From assembly GCA_944325695.1 (NCBI GenBank), contig CALVBA010000011.1:1-39967 (forward strand): a stretch of DNA of 39,967 nt, in the 5' to 3' direction. The first letter of the stretch is position 1; each line of letters starts with the position of its first letter. This DNA comes from an uncultured Anaeroplasmataceae bacterium (lineage in GTDB: Bacteria > Bacillota_I > Bacilli_A > Acholeplasmatales > Anaeroplasmataceae). The notes below the pieces were generated by a model. The model searched no databases. It was not told the origin of the DNA and saw nothing but the letters and a program-made list of their open reading frames with translations. The translations under genes were made by a program, and so were the position numbers. Of this stretch, positions 18,168 through 27,284 are shown piece after piece.

Positions 18168-19631
18168 ATGAAATTATTAAACAATTTTTCCAAACGATTA
18201 TCAGCGTTAATTTTACTAATATTTGCACTAATTTTAACAGGATGTACAACAAAAAAAGCCACAATTAGTGTTAACGGATATAATGGTTTGCGTGATTCAG
18301 TAGTTGTTATCGTGCAAATTGATGAAGATTCTGTTGATGTTGACAGTTTGACTGTTACATTGACAAAACGCAATGATAAAAATGTTCAAAAACAAGAGTC
18401 TTGTGATACAACAGATTATGAAGAACAAACTGTAACATTTACAGGATTAGAAGAAGAAACAGCGTATATTATTTCTGTAAAGTATACGATTAACAAAAAA
18501 ACACGTGAAATTTTTAATAAAGTAGTAGAAACATCAGCTTTAGGGGGATCAGTTGATACTGCAAAAGAAATTTCTAGTTCACAACAATTTATCGATGAAA
18601 TTAAAACTGACACTGACGGATACTTTAAATTAACAAGTGATCTTGATTTTAAAGATATTAAATTTGATATGTTACATACATCATCAAAACCATTTAATGG
18701 ATATATCGATGGAAATGGTCATACGTTAAAAAATATTTCATATGAAACAACAAGTGCTCCTGCATATAACGGTATTTTTGCTTATAATACAGGAACGATT
18801 AAAAACTTAAATATTGATACCGTAACATTTACGATTTCTCGTTCTTCAACTTTATATGCCGGTGTTGTTGCTGGATATAATGAAGGAACAATTAACAATG
18901 TCACAATCACTAATTCAACAATTAAAGCTAGTAGTAAATCTACAGGTGTAGGAGAATTCTATGTAGGTTTAGGAATTGGACATAACTCTTCTAAAGGATA
19001 CTTAGATACGGTTAAAGTTAATGGAAATTTAGATGTAACAGTTAACCAAAATGTATATGCTGGTGGTTTAATTGGACTAGATAGCTCATTTTCTTCAGGA
19101 CGTGTTATTTCTAACTCAGAAGCAAATGTAGTGATGAATATTAAATTAACATCAATTGTTACTTCAGCAAAAGAAATTAAAACTTATGTTGGTGGTTTTG
19201 TAGGTTCAATATTATACTCAGTTATTGAAAATTCAAAATCTAATTCAACTATTAACATTGAAGCACAAAGTAAATCAACACAAGAAAATTTTAAATTTGA
19301 GTTACATGTTGGTGGATTTGCCGGATTTATCCAAAATACAAGCCTAACAAATGTTACAGTGTCAGGAAGTTTAGATATTAAAAATAAAATCGAAGATGGA
19401 ATGAAATATTTAACAAAAGTTGTTGCTGGAACAATCTCTGGATATGTATCAGCTAATGCATCTTTTACTAATGTTATTTCCAATGTATCTAGTATTAAAA
19501 TTGATGTAACAAATGATTGTGATGTAGTTGCTAATATGGGTTCAAAATTCTTTGGAGAAATGGCTGAAAATACTAATTATGTGATTAATGCTGATACGGA
19601 ATGTGATTTTGTAATAAATAAAACGGCTTAA
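18168..19631 (+). CDS. GLUG-repeat surface lipoprotein
   Basis: A 487-aa protein with a lipoprotein signal peptide. A basic start is followed by a hydrophobic stretch and the lipobox LTGC, with the acylated cysteine at residue 26. The ribosome binding site AAGGAGC lies just upstream. Residues about 30-110 look like a fibronectin- or Ig-like beta domain. A conserved FNGYIDGNGHTLKNISY segment (about 178-194) is followed by repeats such as YNGIFAYNTGTIKNLNI and YAGVVAGYNEGTINNVTI, then further copies (YAGGLIGL, YVGGFVGS, HVGGFAGF). These are typical GLUG-type repeats, thought to form an extended beta solenoid seen in adhesins and in proteins near extracellular proteases. It is anchored to the outer face of the membrane; its binding partner is unknown. 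It is monocistronic apart from possible readthrough into the next gene. Confidence 0.85.
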   Translation: MKLLNNFSKRLSALILLIFALILTGCTTKKATISVNGYNGLRDSVVVIVQIDEDSVDVDSLTVTLTKRNDKNVQKQESCDTTDYEEQTVTFTGLEEETAYIISVKYTINKKTREIFNKVVETSALGGSVDTAKEISSSQQFIDEIKTDTDGYFKLTSDLDFKDIKFDMLHTSSKPFNGYIDGNGHTLKNISYETTSAPAYNGIFAYNTGTIKNLNIDTVTFTISRSSTLYAGVVAGYNEGTINNVTITNSTIKASSKSTGVGEFYVGLGIGHNSSKGYLDTVKVNGNLDVTVNQNVYAGGLIGLDSSFSSGRVISNSEANVVMNIKLTSIVTSAKEIKTYVGGFVGSILYSVIENSKSNSTINIEAQSKSTQENFKFELHVGGFAGFIQNTSLTNVTVSGSLDIKNKIEDGMKYLTKVVAGTISGYVSANASFTNVISNVSSIKIDVTNDCDVVANMGSKFFGEMAENTNYVINADTECDFVINKTA

Positions 19632-19637
19632 TAAATG

Positions 19638-19663
19638 AAAAGGGATTTTTATCCCTTTTTTTT
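19638..19663 (+). terminator. intrinsic terminator after the lipoprotein gene
   Basis: AAAAGGGAT pairs with ATCCCTTTT around a TTTT loop, followed by T's to 19663. It lies about 20 bases before the next start codon. Confidence 0.88.
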
Positions 19664-19684
19664 GTAAAAAGGATGTGTTATTAA

Positions 19685-21439
19685 ATGATTTCCAAAACAG
19701 AATTTAAAAAATTTTTAAGATGTCCCCGCTATGCAGGGTTTTATCAAATGCAAAAAAATCATCATTTCATGGTTAAGTATAAAGGGAAAGTAATTGATGA
19801 AAACAGTACAGAATCAATAAATATCAAAAAGTTATTTGTCGATACTAAAGATTCATTAACAATGCAAGAATACTATCAAAAATTAGAAGAGTATACAGCA
19901 CAAGAAGTGCAAAAAAAATTCCAAATTAAAATTCATTATAGTTTAGATACATCTTTGCAAAAAATGTTAATTGCAAGTTATTTAGACTATGATTATTATT
20001 GTTATTTAGATGGTTATTATGAAGATGAAAAAAACTTATATTTATTTGAAACCAAAGCGACAACATCAAAGAAAATTGAGAATTTGTGTTATAGTGAAAA
20101 AGGGAAAAAGGTTTCCATTTTTTCCTTAAAAGATGGTATTTATCAACTTCGTCATATCGATAATCCAAAATTGTTAGAAGAAAGTCGTTATTTTAATTTG
20201 TATCAAAAATTATTTGATAGAGAAAGTGATTTAGGTCAATATGTTTTTGATTTAGCCTTTCAATATTTTCTGTATCTTAATCAAGAAAACTATTTTTATA
20301 AGGAACCGCACTTGTATTTAGCAATTTTGAATGCTGATTTTATTTATGATGGAAAATCTTATGAAGGATTAGTATCTTTTGTCGATGTCACAACGGTTGT
20401 TGTTGAAATGCAAGAATTAATAAAAAATGATTTTAAACGATTAAATGAGTATTTAGATGAGCTTGATATTAGTAACGGAGAAATTGGGGCTTGGTGTGGA
20501 TATCGTCGCCCTGATGAATGTCCATATGCTAAAGTATGTTTTAATGATTTTTCCTGTGATGGTAGTATTTTTGAATTAATAGATCGCCATTTTAAATTTG
20601 TGGTTGATGGTAAGAAAGTTGATATTTATCAATTAGCTAAAACTTATAGATTAATTAGCGAGTTAAACAAAGAAATAATTCCTAAAATCAACAATCAAAT
20701 TCAATATGATGTACTTACTAAAAAAATTCCTCATTATCGGAAAGATAAAATTAAAGCCGCATTAGATTTATTAGAATATCCATTATATTACCTTGATTTT
20801 GAAGCATTTAATTGTCCTATTCCACGTTTTATTTATGAGAAACCATACGATCAATCTGTTTTTCAATACTCATTGCATATCGAAAATAAACCTGGAAATT
20901 GTGATATTGATCAAGATCATTTAGGATACTTGGCGCACTCTAATAAAAGCGATGAAAGATATCAGTTAGCTAAAAAACTATGTTCAGATATCGGGGATAA
21001 AGGAAGCATCATCGTCTATAATAAAGCTTTTGAAAAAACAAGACTTGAAGAATTTGCAACATACTTCCCTGATTTAAGAAGTAAACTTTTAAATATTGCT
21101 AATCGCCTTTTTGACTTAATTGATGTTGTTAATACCAATGTTAATTTGTATAAAAGTTTAGGCTTTAGTGAAAATGATGCTAAGATGGTAAATATATACG
21201 ATTCAAGATTAAAAGGATCATACTCTATAAAAAAAGTTTTACCATTAGTGAGTGATTTATCATATGAGAATTTGGAAGTGAAAAATGGTGTTATGGCGAT
21301 GGATGCATATTATCAATTTGATAAGGTAAGCGAAAGCGAATTTACTAAGTTATATGAAAGCTTAATTCAATATTGCAAGCTAGATACGTATTCGATGGTT
21401 TTGATTGTAAAATTTTTATACAAAATAGTTAATAATTAA
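19685..21439 (+). CDS. DUF2779 protein: Fe-S PD-(D/E)XK-like nuclease fused to DEDD exonuclease-like domain
   Basis: A 584-aa cytoplasmic protein. N-terminal part: CPR motif at Cys13, then a candidate PD-(D/E)XK core with Asp109 (LDGYY) and the E-x-K motif at Glu122-Lys124 (LFETKATT). Cys271, Cys279, Cys285 and Cys291 follow. One early cysteine plus a later cluster is the arrangement of the 4Fe-4S nucleases AddB and Cas4. C-terminal part: the DUF2779 region beginning LDFEAF (Asp371, Glu373), with VYNKAFEKTRL and a final YCKLDTYSM, the spaced acidic residues of a DnaQ/DEDD 3'-5' exonuclease. It presumably degrades DNA or RNA; the target is unknown. The ATG has AAAGGATG upstream and follows a terminator by about 20 bases. 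I find no separate promoter, so expression may depend on readthrough. Confidence 0.8.
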   Translation: MISKTEFKKFLRCPRYAGFYQMQKNHHFMVKYKGKVIDENSTESINIKKLFVDTKDSLTMQEYYQKLEEYTAQEVQKKFQIKIHYSLDTSLQKMLIASYLDYDYYCYLDGYYEDEKNLYLFETKATTSKKIENLCYSEKGKKVSIFSLKDGIYQLRHIDNPKLLEESRYFNLYQKLFDRESDLGQYVFDLAFQYFLYLNQENYFYKEPHLYLAILNADFIYDGKSYEGLVSFVDVTTVVVEMQELIKNDFKRLNEYLDELDISNGEIGAWCGYRRPDECPYAKVCFNDFSCDGSIFELIDRHFKFVVDGKKVDIYQLAKTYRLISELNKEIIPKINNQIQYDVLTKKIPHYRKDKIKAALDLLEYPLYYLDFEAFNCPIPRFIYEKPYDQSVFQYSLHIENKPGNCDIDQDHLGYLAHSNKSDERYQLAKKLCSDIGDKGSIIVYNKAFEKTRLEEFATYFPDLRSKLLNIANRLFDLIDVVNTNVNLYKSLGFSENDAKMVNIYDSRLKGSYSIKKVLPLVSDLSYENLEVKNGVMAMDAYYQFDKVSESEFTKLYESLIQYCKLDTYSMVLIVKFLYKIVNN

Positions 21440-21458
21440 ATTACATTTATAAATTTAG

Positions 21459-21487
21459 TTGTATTTTAAGCTATATTTCGATATAAT
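21459..21487 (+). promoter_or_regulatory. promoter of the cysS operon
   Basis: TTGTAT (21459-21464), a 17-base spacer and TATAAT (21482-21487). The leader to the start codon is only about 25 bases, too short for a T-box. Confidence 0.75.
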
Positions 21488-21517
21488 AAATTGATAAGTA
21501 GAGAGGTGTTTATTACT

Positions 21518-22846
21518 ATGAGTTTAAAAGTTTATAACTCTTTAACAAATAAAATAGAAGAATTTAAAACAATTAAAGAAAAAGAGGTAACGATGTATGT
21601 TTGTGGACCGACGGTTTACAATTACATTCACATCGGAAATGCTCGTCCGGTGATTTTTTTTGACGTTTTCCGTCGTTATTTAGAATTCCTAGGTTATAAA
21701 GTAACATATGCATCAAATATAACTGATGTTGATGATAAAATTATTGCTCAAGCGATAAAAGAACATGTTAGTGAAAAAGAAATTGCATCTAAATATGCAG
21801 AAGCTTTTTTTAATGATGTTAAGGCGCTAAATAGTAAGCAGTGCGATTTTACCCCTCATGCAACTGATTACATCCCACAAATGATTACTTTTATTCAAGG
21901 GTTGATTGATTGTGGTTATGCATATGAAGCAGATGGAGATGTATATTTTAGAGTTACTAAATTAAATGATTATGGAGTGTTATCAAATCAAAATACTGAA
22001 CAACTAGAAAGTGGAGCTAGAATTAAAGTAAATGATAAAAAAGAAAATCCTTTAGATTTTACTTTATGGAAAAAAACAACTGAAGGAATTATGTGGGATT
22101 CTCCTTTTGGTAAGGGACGTCCTGGTTGGCATACGGAATGTGTATGTATGATTGATGATTTATTTAAAGGAATGATTGATGTTCATGGGGGAGGATTTGA
22201 TTTAAAATTCCCACATCATGAAAATGAAATCGCTCAAAGTGAAGCATTACACCATCATAAAATCGCTAATTACTATATGCATGTTGGAAGAGTTGATTTA
22301 GATGGAGAAAAGATGAGTAAATCTAAGGGGAATGTAATTAATATTCCTTTTCTACAAGAAAAAGGATTGTTAGAAGCATATCGTTTTTTAATTTGCTTTT
22401 CTCATTATCGCGTTCAAGTTAATTTTTCATTAGATTTATTAGAACAATTTAAACGTGATTTAGATAAGATAAAACGTAGTTTTAAACAAGCATCGTTAGA
22501 ATTAGATTTAGCTGATGTTTCATCAAATGAAGTAGTTGAAAGTGATATTAACTCTTTTATTAGTTATATGAATGATGATTTTAATACACCAAATGTTTTA
22601 ACATTACTATTACAAATTACTAAAGATATTAATGTGTTACTTCGTAGTAAAGATAATACCAACTTAGTACTAAAAGTTAATACGTTAAAAACAATTTTCG
22701 ATGTTTTTGGATTAAAATTAGAATATCAAAAAATGAATCAAGAAACAAAACAAATCTATTTTGATTGGAATGAAGCGAGAATTAATAAAGATTTTGCTAA
22801 AGCAGATTTATTACGTGATAAACTTGTGGAAAAAGGAGTATTATAA
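21518..22846 (+). CDS. cysS: cysteinyl-tRNA synthetase
   Basis: A 442-aa class I aminoacyl-tRNA synthetase that charges tRNA-Cys. The ATG at 21518 is supported by GAGAGGTG at 21501-21508; the upstream in-frame TTG at 21491 lacks a ribosome binding site. The HIGH motif appears as HIGNARP near residue 35, preceded by the zinc-ligand cysteine in VCGPTVYN. Further zinc ligands are in WHTECVCM and HHENEIAQ. The KMSKS loop reads KMSKSKGN. The protein ends abruptly after KADLLRDKLVEKGVL. It is about 20-25 residues shorter than the Bacillus or E. coli enzymes at the C-terminus, but it retains the catalytic and helical-bundle parts. The stop overlaps the next ATG by one base (TAATG), so mrnC is translationally coupled. 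Confidence 0.96.
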   Translation: MSLKVYNSLTNKIEEFKTIKEKEVTMYVCGPTVYNYIHIGNARPVIFFDVFRRYLEFLGYKVTYASNITDVDDKIIAQAIKEHVSEKEIASKYAEAFFNDVKALNSKQCDFTPHATDYIPQMITFIQGLIDCGYAYEADGDVYFRVTKLNDYGVLSNQNTEQLESGARIKVNDKKENPLDFTLWKKTTEGIMWDSPFGKGRPGWHTECVCMIDDLFKGMIDVHGGGFDLKFPHHENEIAQSEALHHHKIANYYMHVGRVDLDGEKMSKSKGNVINIPFLQEKGLLEAYRFLICFSHYRVQVNFSLDLLEQFKRDLDKIKRSFKQASLELDLADVSSNEVVESDINSFISYMNDDFNTPNVLTLLLQITKDINVLLRSKDNTNLVLKVNTLKTIFDVFGLKLEYQKMNQETKQIYFDWNEARINKDFAKADLLRDKLVEKGVL

Positions 22847-23247
22847 TGCAGGCTCATCTGTATAATGGACAGTCTTTAGCATATATTGGAGATGCTTGTT
22901 ATGAAATTCAAATTCGTCTTTACTTATTAAAAAAAGGATTAACTAAAGTTAATAGCTTACATAAAGAAGCGATTAAATATACTTCAGGAATAGCCCAATC
23001 AAAAGCAATAAATTTTCTTTTAGAGAATAAGATTTTAACTTTAGAAGAAGAGATGATTTATCATCGTGGAAGAAATATTAAGTGTGGGCAAAATCGTAAA
23101 AATATTTCGATAGCAGATTACCAGAAAGCAACAGGATTTGAAGCAATAATTGGCTATCTTTATTTAATAAATAATACCAATCGCATAAAAGAAATTGTTG
23201 ATTTAGTCATAAATTATTTAGAAGGTGATACAAGTGATGGACAGTAA
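22846..23247 (+). CDS. mrnC: mini-ribonuclease III
   Basis: A 133-aa protein consisting only of the RNase III catalytic fold with no double-stranded RNA binding domain, as in Bacillus Mini-III. It shows AYIGDACYEIQIR near the N-terminus, with the metal-binding Asp, and GFEAIIGYLYL near the C-terminus, with the Glu. In Bacillus this enzyme matures 23S rRNA ends. It overlaps cysS by one base and the following ATPase start by 11 bases, which fits the conserved cysS-mrnC pair. Confidence 0.93.
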   Translation: MQAHLYNGQSLAYIGDACYEIQIRLYLLKKGLTKVNSLHKEAIKYTSGIAQSKAINFLLENKILTLEEEMIYHRGRNIKCGQNRKNISIADYQKATGFEAIIGYLYLINNTNRIKEIVDLVINYLEGDTSDGQ

Positions 23248-25927
23248 CAATAAAAAAACGTCAACTACTACGGCAAAACCACGGACACAAACAGTAAAAA
23301 AAGTTAGTATTGCAAATGCTGTAAGTAATCCGATCAGAACAGATGAAACATTACGTAAAAGACCTGTTAGGACACGAAAAACTATAACTAATGAATCAAA
23401 TTTTGATGTTTTCAAAGATGATAGTGAACTAAGTAGCAACGCATATCCTGTTTATGAAGAAACTGTTGAAAGTAAAACAGAAAAATTAGTTAATAGTAGA
23501 GGTGAGAGCAAAACAATCACTCGCTATAACACTAGTATTAAAAAAGGTTTAACTTCAGATATTGTTGAAGAACGAACAAAAGAAGGTTTTACTAATGATG
23601 TGAATAAAGGTTCAACAAAAACAATTAAGAAAATTATTTTTTCTAACATCTTTACATTTTTCAATATTTTAACTTTTGCGATTGCAGGGTGGCTAATAAG
23701 TGTTAATAGTTATAAAGATTTAGTCTTTTTATTTATTGTAACACTTAATGTTATTATTGGAATCTTACAAGAAATAAGAGCTAAAATAACAATTGATAAG
23801 TTATCGATTTTATCGGCACCAACGGCAAATATTTTACGTGATGGAGAGACATATGAAATCGCTGTTAAAGAGGTTGTATTAGACGATATTTTAGTCTTAT
23901 CCAATGGAAAACAAATTCCGGCCGATAGTATTGTTTTAGAAGGGACAATTGAAGTTAACGAATCTCTTTTAACAGGAGAAAGTGATTCAATTTTAAAACG
24001 TCCAGGCGATGAATTATACAGTGGTTCATTTGTTGTTTCGGGAAATTGTAAAGCACAAGTAAATAAAGTGGGAAAAGATAATTATATTGAAACACTAACT
24101 ACTCAAGCAAAAAAATATTCTCGTCCAAAATCAGAACTATTAAAATCACTAAATAAAATAATTCGTACTGTTGCGATTATTATTATTCCTATTGGTGCAA
24201 TGCTTTTTTTGATGCAAACTAATCTATTAGAAAATAAAAATGTTGATTACTCTGTTTATGTGCAAGCAGTTCAAAAAACGGCTGGAGCAATGATTGGGAT
24301 GATTCCGTCAGGATTGTTCCTGTTAACTTCAGTAGCATTAGCTGTTGGGGTAGTGCGTTTAAGTCAAAATAACACATTAGTTCAAGAGTTGTATTGTATT
24401 GAAATGTTAGCTCGTGTTGACTGTATTTGTTTAGATAAAACTGGAACAATAACAGATGGAACGATGACAGTAAAAGGTTTAATCGATTATAATTGTGGAA
24501 TTGATGTGCCGATTAAAAATATCATTTCAGCAATGTTAAACGCATTAAATGATAATAATATGACATCTAAAGCTTTAGAAGCTAAGTTCGGTCGTGGAAA
24601 AAGAATTAAACATCAAGCAACAATTCCTTTTTCAAGTCAAAGAAAATATAGCGCCGTTGATTTTATGGAAAACGGAACATTTGTTATGGGAGCACCAGAA
24701 TTTGTATTAAAAGAAAACTACAGTTTAGTAGAAAAAGATGTTGAAGAACAAGCAAAAGAAGGATATCGTGTTTTAGTAGTTGCCTATACAAAAAATCCAA
24801 TTGTTAATAATGAAATTAGAGGTATATTAAAACCGTTATGCTTAATCTTAATTGAAGATACAATTAGACCAGATGCAGTAGAAACATTAAAATACTTTAA
24901 AGATACAGGTGTAGATATTAAAGTTATTTCGGGAGATAATCCAATTACAGTATCTAAAGTTAGTCAAAGAGCTGGGATTGATGGGGCTGATAAATATATT
25001 TCACTTGATGGCTTAAGTAATAAAGAAGTTGAAAAAGTAGCTACAAGTTATACTGTTTTTGGGCGTGTAAGTCCAACTCAAAAATATATTTTAATTAAAA
25101 CATTAAAGTCTAAAGGTAAAACAGTGGCGATGACTGGAGATGGGGTAAATGATATTCTAGCTTTAAAGGAAGCTGATTGTAGTATTGCCATGGCTAGCGG
25201 TAGTGAAGCTGCCCGTAATGTTAGTCAACTAGTTTTATTAGATTCTAATTTCTCTTCAATGCCTAAGGTTGTTGCGGAAGGAAGAAGAGTTATCAATAAT
25301 ATCCAAAAAGTTTCGATATTATTCTTAACTAAAACGATTTTCTCATTTTTGCTGGCAGTAGTCGCTTTATTAAGAAATGGGACATATCCAATTAGTCCAT
25401 CTCAGTTATTTATGATTGATTTTTTAGTTATTGGAGCGCCTTCATTCTTCCTTGCTTTAGAACCAAATGATCGCAAAGTTGTCGGTAAGTTTTTATTTAA
25501 CGTCTTGTCAAGAAGTATTCCTGGAGCATTAGTTGTTATTGTTAATTCTATTATTATATTTATGATGGAAGGCATTTTAGGATTAGAGACACAAGAAACA
25601 TCAACGTTAATTGTTATTACAGCGACATATACTTGTATGATGGTTTTATTTAAGGTTTGTTCACCTTTTAACATATTGCGACGAATTTTGTTTTTCTGTT
25701 CATTTACTGCATTTATATGTTTAACATTATTTGTTCCATGGATATTTGATTTCACACCATTTTTTGCTATTCCAGGTAGTGATTTCGTCCCATTAGAATT
25801 ATCATCGATTTTATTAATAATTTGTTTATGTGAAGCAGCTTATCCATTAATCACATTACTACAAAAATCAGTACCATGGTTAAAAAAACAGATATCGGCT
25901 TCGGTAAGTCGTATTGCTAAAAGTTAG
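23237..25927 (+). CDS. P-type cation-translocating ATPase, CtpE-like
   Basis: A protein of about 896 aa. The ATG at 23237 has GAAGGTGA at 23221-23228; an upstream in-frame ATG at 23225 lies inside that site. The first 130 residues are Ser/Thr/Lys/Arg-rich and probably disordered. Core motifs are TGES (246-249, actuator), the phosphorylation site DKTGT (Asp400), and TGDGVND with a following MASGSEAA in the hinge. About ten membrane helices are present. The helix-4 motif reads PSGL rather than the PEGL of many Ca2+ pumps, so the ion-site Glu is replaced by Ser. The family resembles mycobacterial CtpE and lactic acid bacterial homologues, for which Ca2+ is proposed; the ion cannot be read from the sequence. 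It sits between mrnC and rlmB, where Bacillus has no such gene. Confidence 0.9.
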   Translation: MDSNNKKTSTTTAKPRTQTVKKVSIANAVSNPIRTDETLRKRPVRTRKTITNESNFDVFKDDSELSSNAYPVYEETVESKTEKLVNSRGESKTITRYNTSIKKGLTSDIVEERTKEGFTNDVNKGSTKTIKKIIFSNIFTFFNILTFAIAGWLISVNSYKDLVFLFIVTLNVIIGILQEIRAKITIDKLSILSAPTANILRDGETYEIAVKEVVLDDILVLSNGKQIPADSIVLEGTIEVNESLLTGESDSILKRPGDELYSGSFVVSGNCKAQVNKVGKDNYIETLTTQAKKYSRPKSELLKSLNKIIRTVAIIIIPIGAMLFLMQTNLLENKNVDYSVYVQAVQKTAGAMIGMIPSGLFLLTSVALAVGVVRLSQNNTLVQELYCIEMLARVDCICLDKTGTITDGTMTVKGLIDYNCGIDVPIKNIISAMLNALNDNNMTSKALEAKFGRGKRIKHQATIPFSSQRKYSAVDFMENGTFVMGAPEFVLKENYSLVEKDVEEQAKEGYRVLVVAYTKNPIVNNEIRGILKPLCLILIEDTIRPDAVETLKYFKDTGVDIKVISGDNPITVSKVSQRAGIDGADKYISLDGLSNKEVEKVATSYTVFGRVSPTQKYILIKTLKSKGKTVAMTGDGVNDILALKEADCSIAMASGSEAARNVSQLVLLDSNFSSMPKVVAEGRRVINNIQKVSILFLTKTIFSFLLAVVALLRNGTYPISPSQLFMIDFLVIGAPSFFLALEPNDRKVVGKFLFNVLSRSIPGALVVIVNSIIIFMMEGILGLETQETSTLIVITATYTCMMVLFKVCSPFNILRRILFFCSFTAFICLTLFVPWIFDFTPFFAIPGSDFVPLELSSILLIICLCEAAYPLITLLQKSVPWLKKQISASVSRIAKS

Positions 25928-25936
25928 AGGTATATT

Positions 25937-26644
25937 ATGAAAATATATGGAAAAAATGCGTTATACGCAGCAATTAAAGCTGAAAGAAAAATAGAAGTTG
26001 TTTATTTAGAACAAAAAACATCACTAAAAGAAAAAAAGTTCATCGAACTTTTAAAAGATAAAAAAATCAAATATAAAATTTGTGACAAAAAAATAATAGA
26101 TAAAGATTTTCCTGGTCTTAATCAAGGATTTGGTGCAATTGTTGAGGATTATCAATATGTCGATATAAATACTATTATTGATCCTAAAAAAAGACAGTTA
26201 TTTGTTTTGTTAGATGGATTAGAAGATCCTCATAATTTAGGTGCTATCTTGCGAACTGCGGATGCATTTAGTGTTGATGCAGTTGTTATTCCTAAAAATC
26301 GTTCTGTTAAATTAAACGAAACAGTTATTAAAGTTTCGACAGGAGCTATTGAATATGTTAATGTTTGTGAAGTTAACAATTTAGTGCATACGATTGCCTT
26401 ATTAAAAGAAAAAGGTTTTTGGATTGTCGGGACAGATGCCAAAACAGATTTAGAAATATCAAATATCAAAGCTGATACATCCCTTGCCATTATTATTGGA
26501 TCAGAAGGATTTGGTATGTCTAGATTAGTTAAAGAGTCATGCGATTATTTGGTAAAAATTCCAATGACTGGACACGTAAATAGCCTAAACGCGAGTGTGA
26601 GTTGTGGAATTGTTTTAAACATGGTTCGTCATTTACAAAAATAA
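25937..26644 (+). CDS. rlmB: 23S rRNA 2'-O-methyltransferase, RlmB/TrmH family
   Basis: A 235-aa SPOUT methyltransferase. An N-terminal substrate-binding domain (about 1-75, including YGKNAL and a GLNQGFGA turn) is followed by the knotted catalytic domain. That domain carries motif 1 NLGAILRTADA, motif 2 IIGSEGFGM and motif 3 IPMTGHVNSLNASVSCGI. It transfers methyl from S-adenosylmethionine to the 2'-hydroxyl of a guanosine, G2251 of 23S rRNA in the E. coli enzyme. It has AGAGGTAT upstream and sits nine bases after the ATPase gene. The position next to sigH matches Bacillus yacO. Confidence 0.93.
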   Translation: MKIYGKNALYAAIKAERKIEVVYLEQKTSLKEKKFIELLKDKKIKYKICDKKIIDKDFPGLNQGFGAIVEDYQYVDINTIIDPKKRQLFVLLDGLEDPHNLGAILRTADAFSVDAVVIPKNRSVKLNETVIKVSTGAIEYVNVCEVNNLVHTIALLKEKGFWIVGTDAKTDLEISNIKADTSLAIIIGSEGFGMSRLVKESCDYLVKIPMTGHVNSLNASVSCGIVLNMVRHLQK

Positions 26645-26665
26645 ACTTAATAAAGGAGCTTAAAA

Positions 26666-27211
26666 ATGAGTTATTATTATTTAGATGAGTATGAATTAAT
26701 CATCTTAGCTAAATCTAATAATGAAGAAGCTCTCGACTTGCTATTTTTGAAGTATAGTAATTTTATTTATTTGATAATAAATAATTATAAAGTTAAAAAA
26801 ATTTATTTAGAAGATTTTTATCAAGAAGGTTTATGCGTATTATATGAAGCTATTTTAAAGTATGATGATAGTTTTTCAAATTCATTTTTGTACTTTTTCA
26901 GTATTCTATTAAAAAGACGTTTTGCTTATTTAATTAGTGAGTTATATCGTTATAAAGGCTGCATTATTAAATCTTGTAATAAACTTGAAGAAGATACTTG
27001 CGAGTATGTACCCAAAATAAATATTAATTATGAGGCCATTTATAAAATTTTAGATACTGACTTAGAACGCTTGATTTTTAAAGCAATTTATATTGAAGAA
27101 TATTCGATAAATGAAATAGCCCTTAAATATGAATATAACCCGAAACAAATTTATAATGCTATTTATCGGATTAAGGAAAAGTTAAAGCGAGCTAAAGATA
27201 TTTTCGACTAA
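26666..27211 (+). CDS. sigH: sigma-H-like RNA polymerase sigma factor
   Basis: A 181-aa protein at the sigH position, with AAAGGAGC upstream. Residues about 15-90 match sigma region 2 (DLLFLKYSNFIY, then LEDFYQEGLCVLYEAI and a helix ending RRFAYLI). Residues about 130-178 match region 4 with a helix-turn-helix (DLERLIFKAIYIEEYSINEIALKYEYNPKQIYNAIYRIKEKLK region). Synteny supports the assignment to the sigma-30/SigH group, which controls transition-state or competence genes in Bacillus. The sequence is diverged, so the regulon is uncertain. The rae1/yacP gene that normally lies just upstream is missing. Confidence 0.8.
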   Translation: MSYYYLDEYELIILAKSNNEEALDLLFLKYSNFIYLIINNYKVKKIYLEDFYQEGLCVLYEAILKYDDSFSNSFLYFFSILLKRRFAYLISELYRYKGCIIKSCNKLEEDTCEYVPKININYEAIYKILDTDLERLIFKAIYIEEYSINEIALKYEYNPKQIYNAIYRIKEKLKRAKDIFD

Positions 27212-27221
27212 ATATTTATTG

Positions 27222-27250
27222 TTGACTAAATTCCTATGATTTGATAAAAT
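27222..27250 (+). promoter_or_regulatory. promoter of rpmG-secE-nusG
   Basis: TTGACT (27222-27227), a 17-base spacer and TAAAAT (27245-27250). It starts right after the sigH stop and about 35 bases before rpmG. Confidence 0.78.
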
Positions 27251-27284
27251 AATTTAAGTAAAAGGTTTAACGAGGTGATCAAAT

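Noticed and set aside
17915-18373. A 152-codon minus-strand frame across the divergent promoters
   Set aside because: It overlaps two promoters, the lipoprotein gene and the activase start, and its protein resembles no family. It is a shadow frame.
21488-21517. T-box riboswitch before cysS
   Set aside because: The leader after the promoter is only about 25 bases, far too short, and there is no T-box motif.
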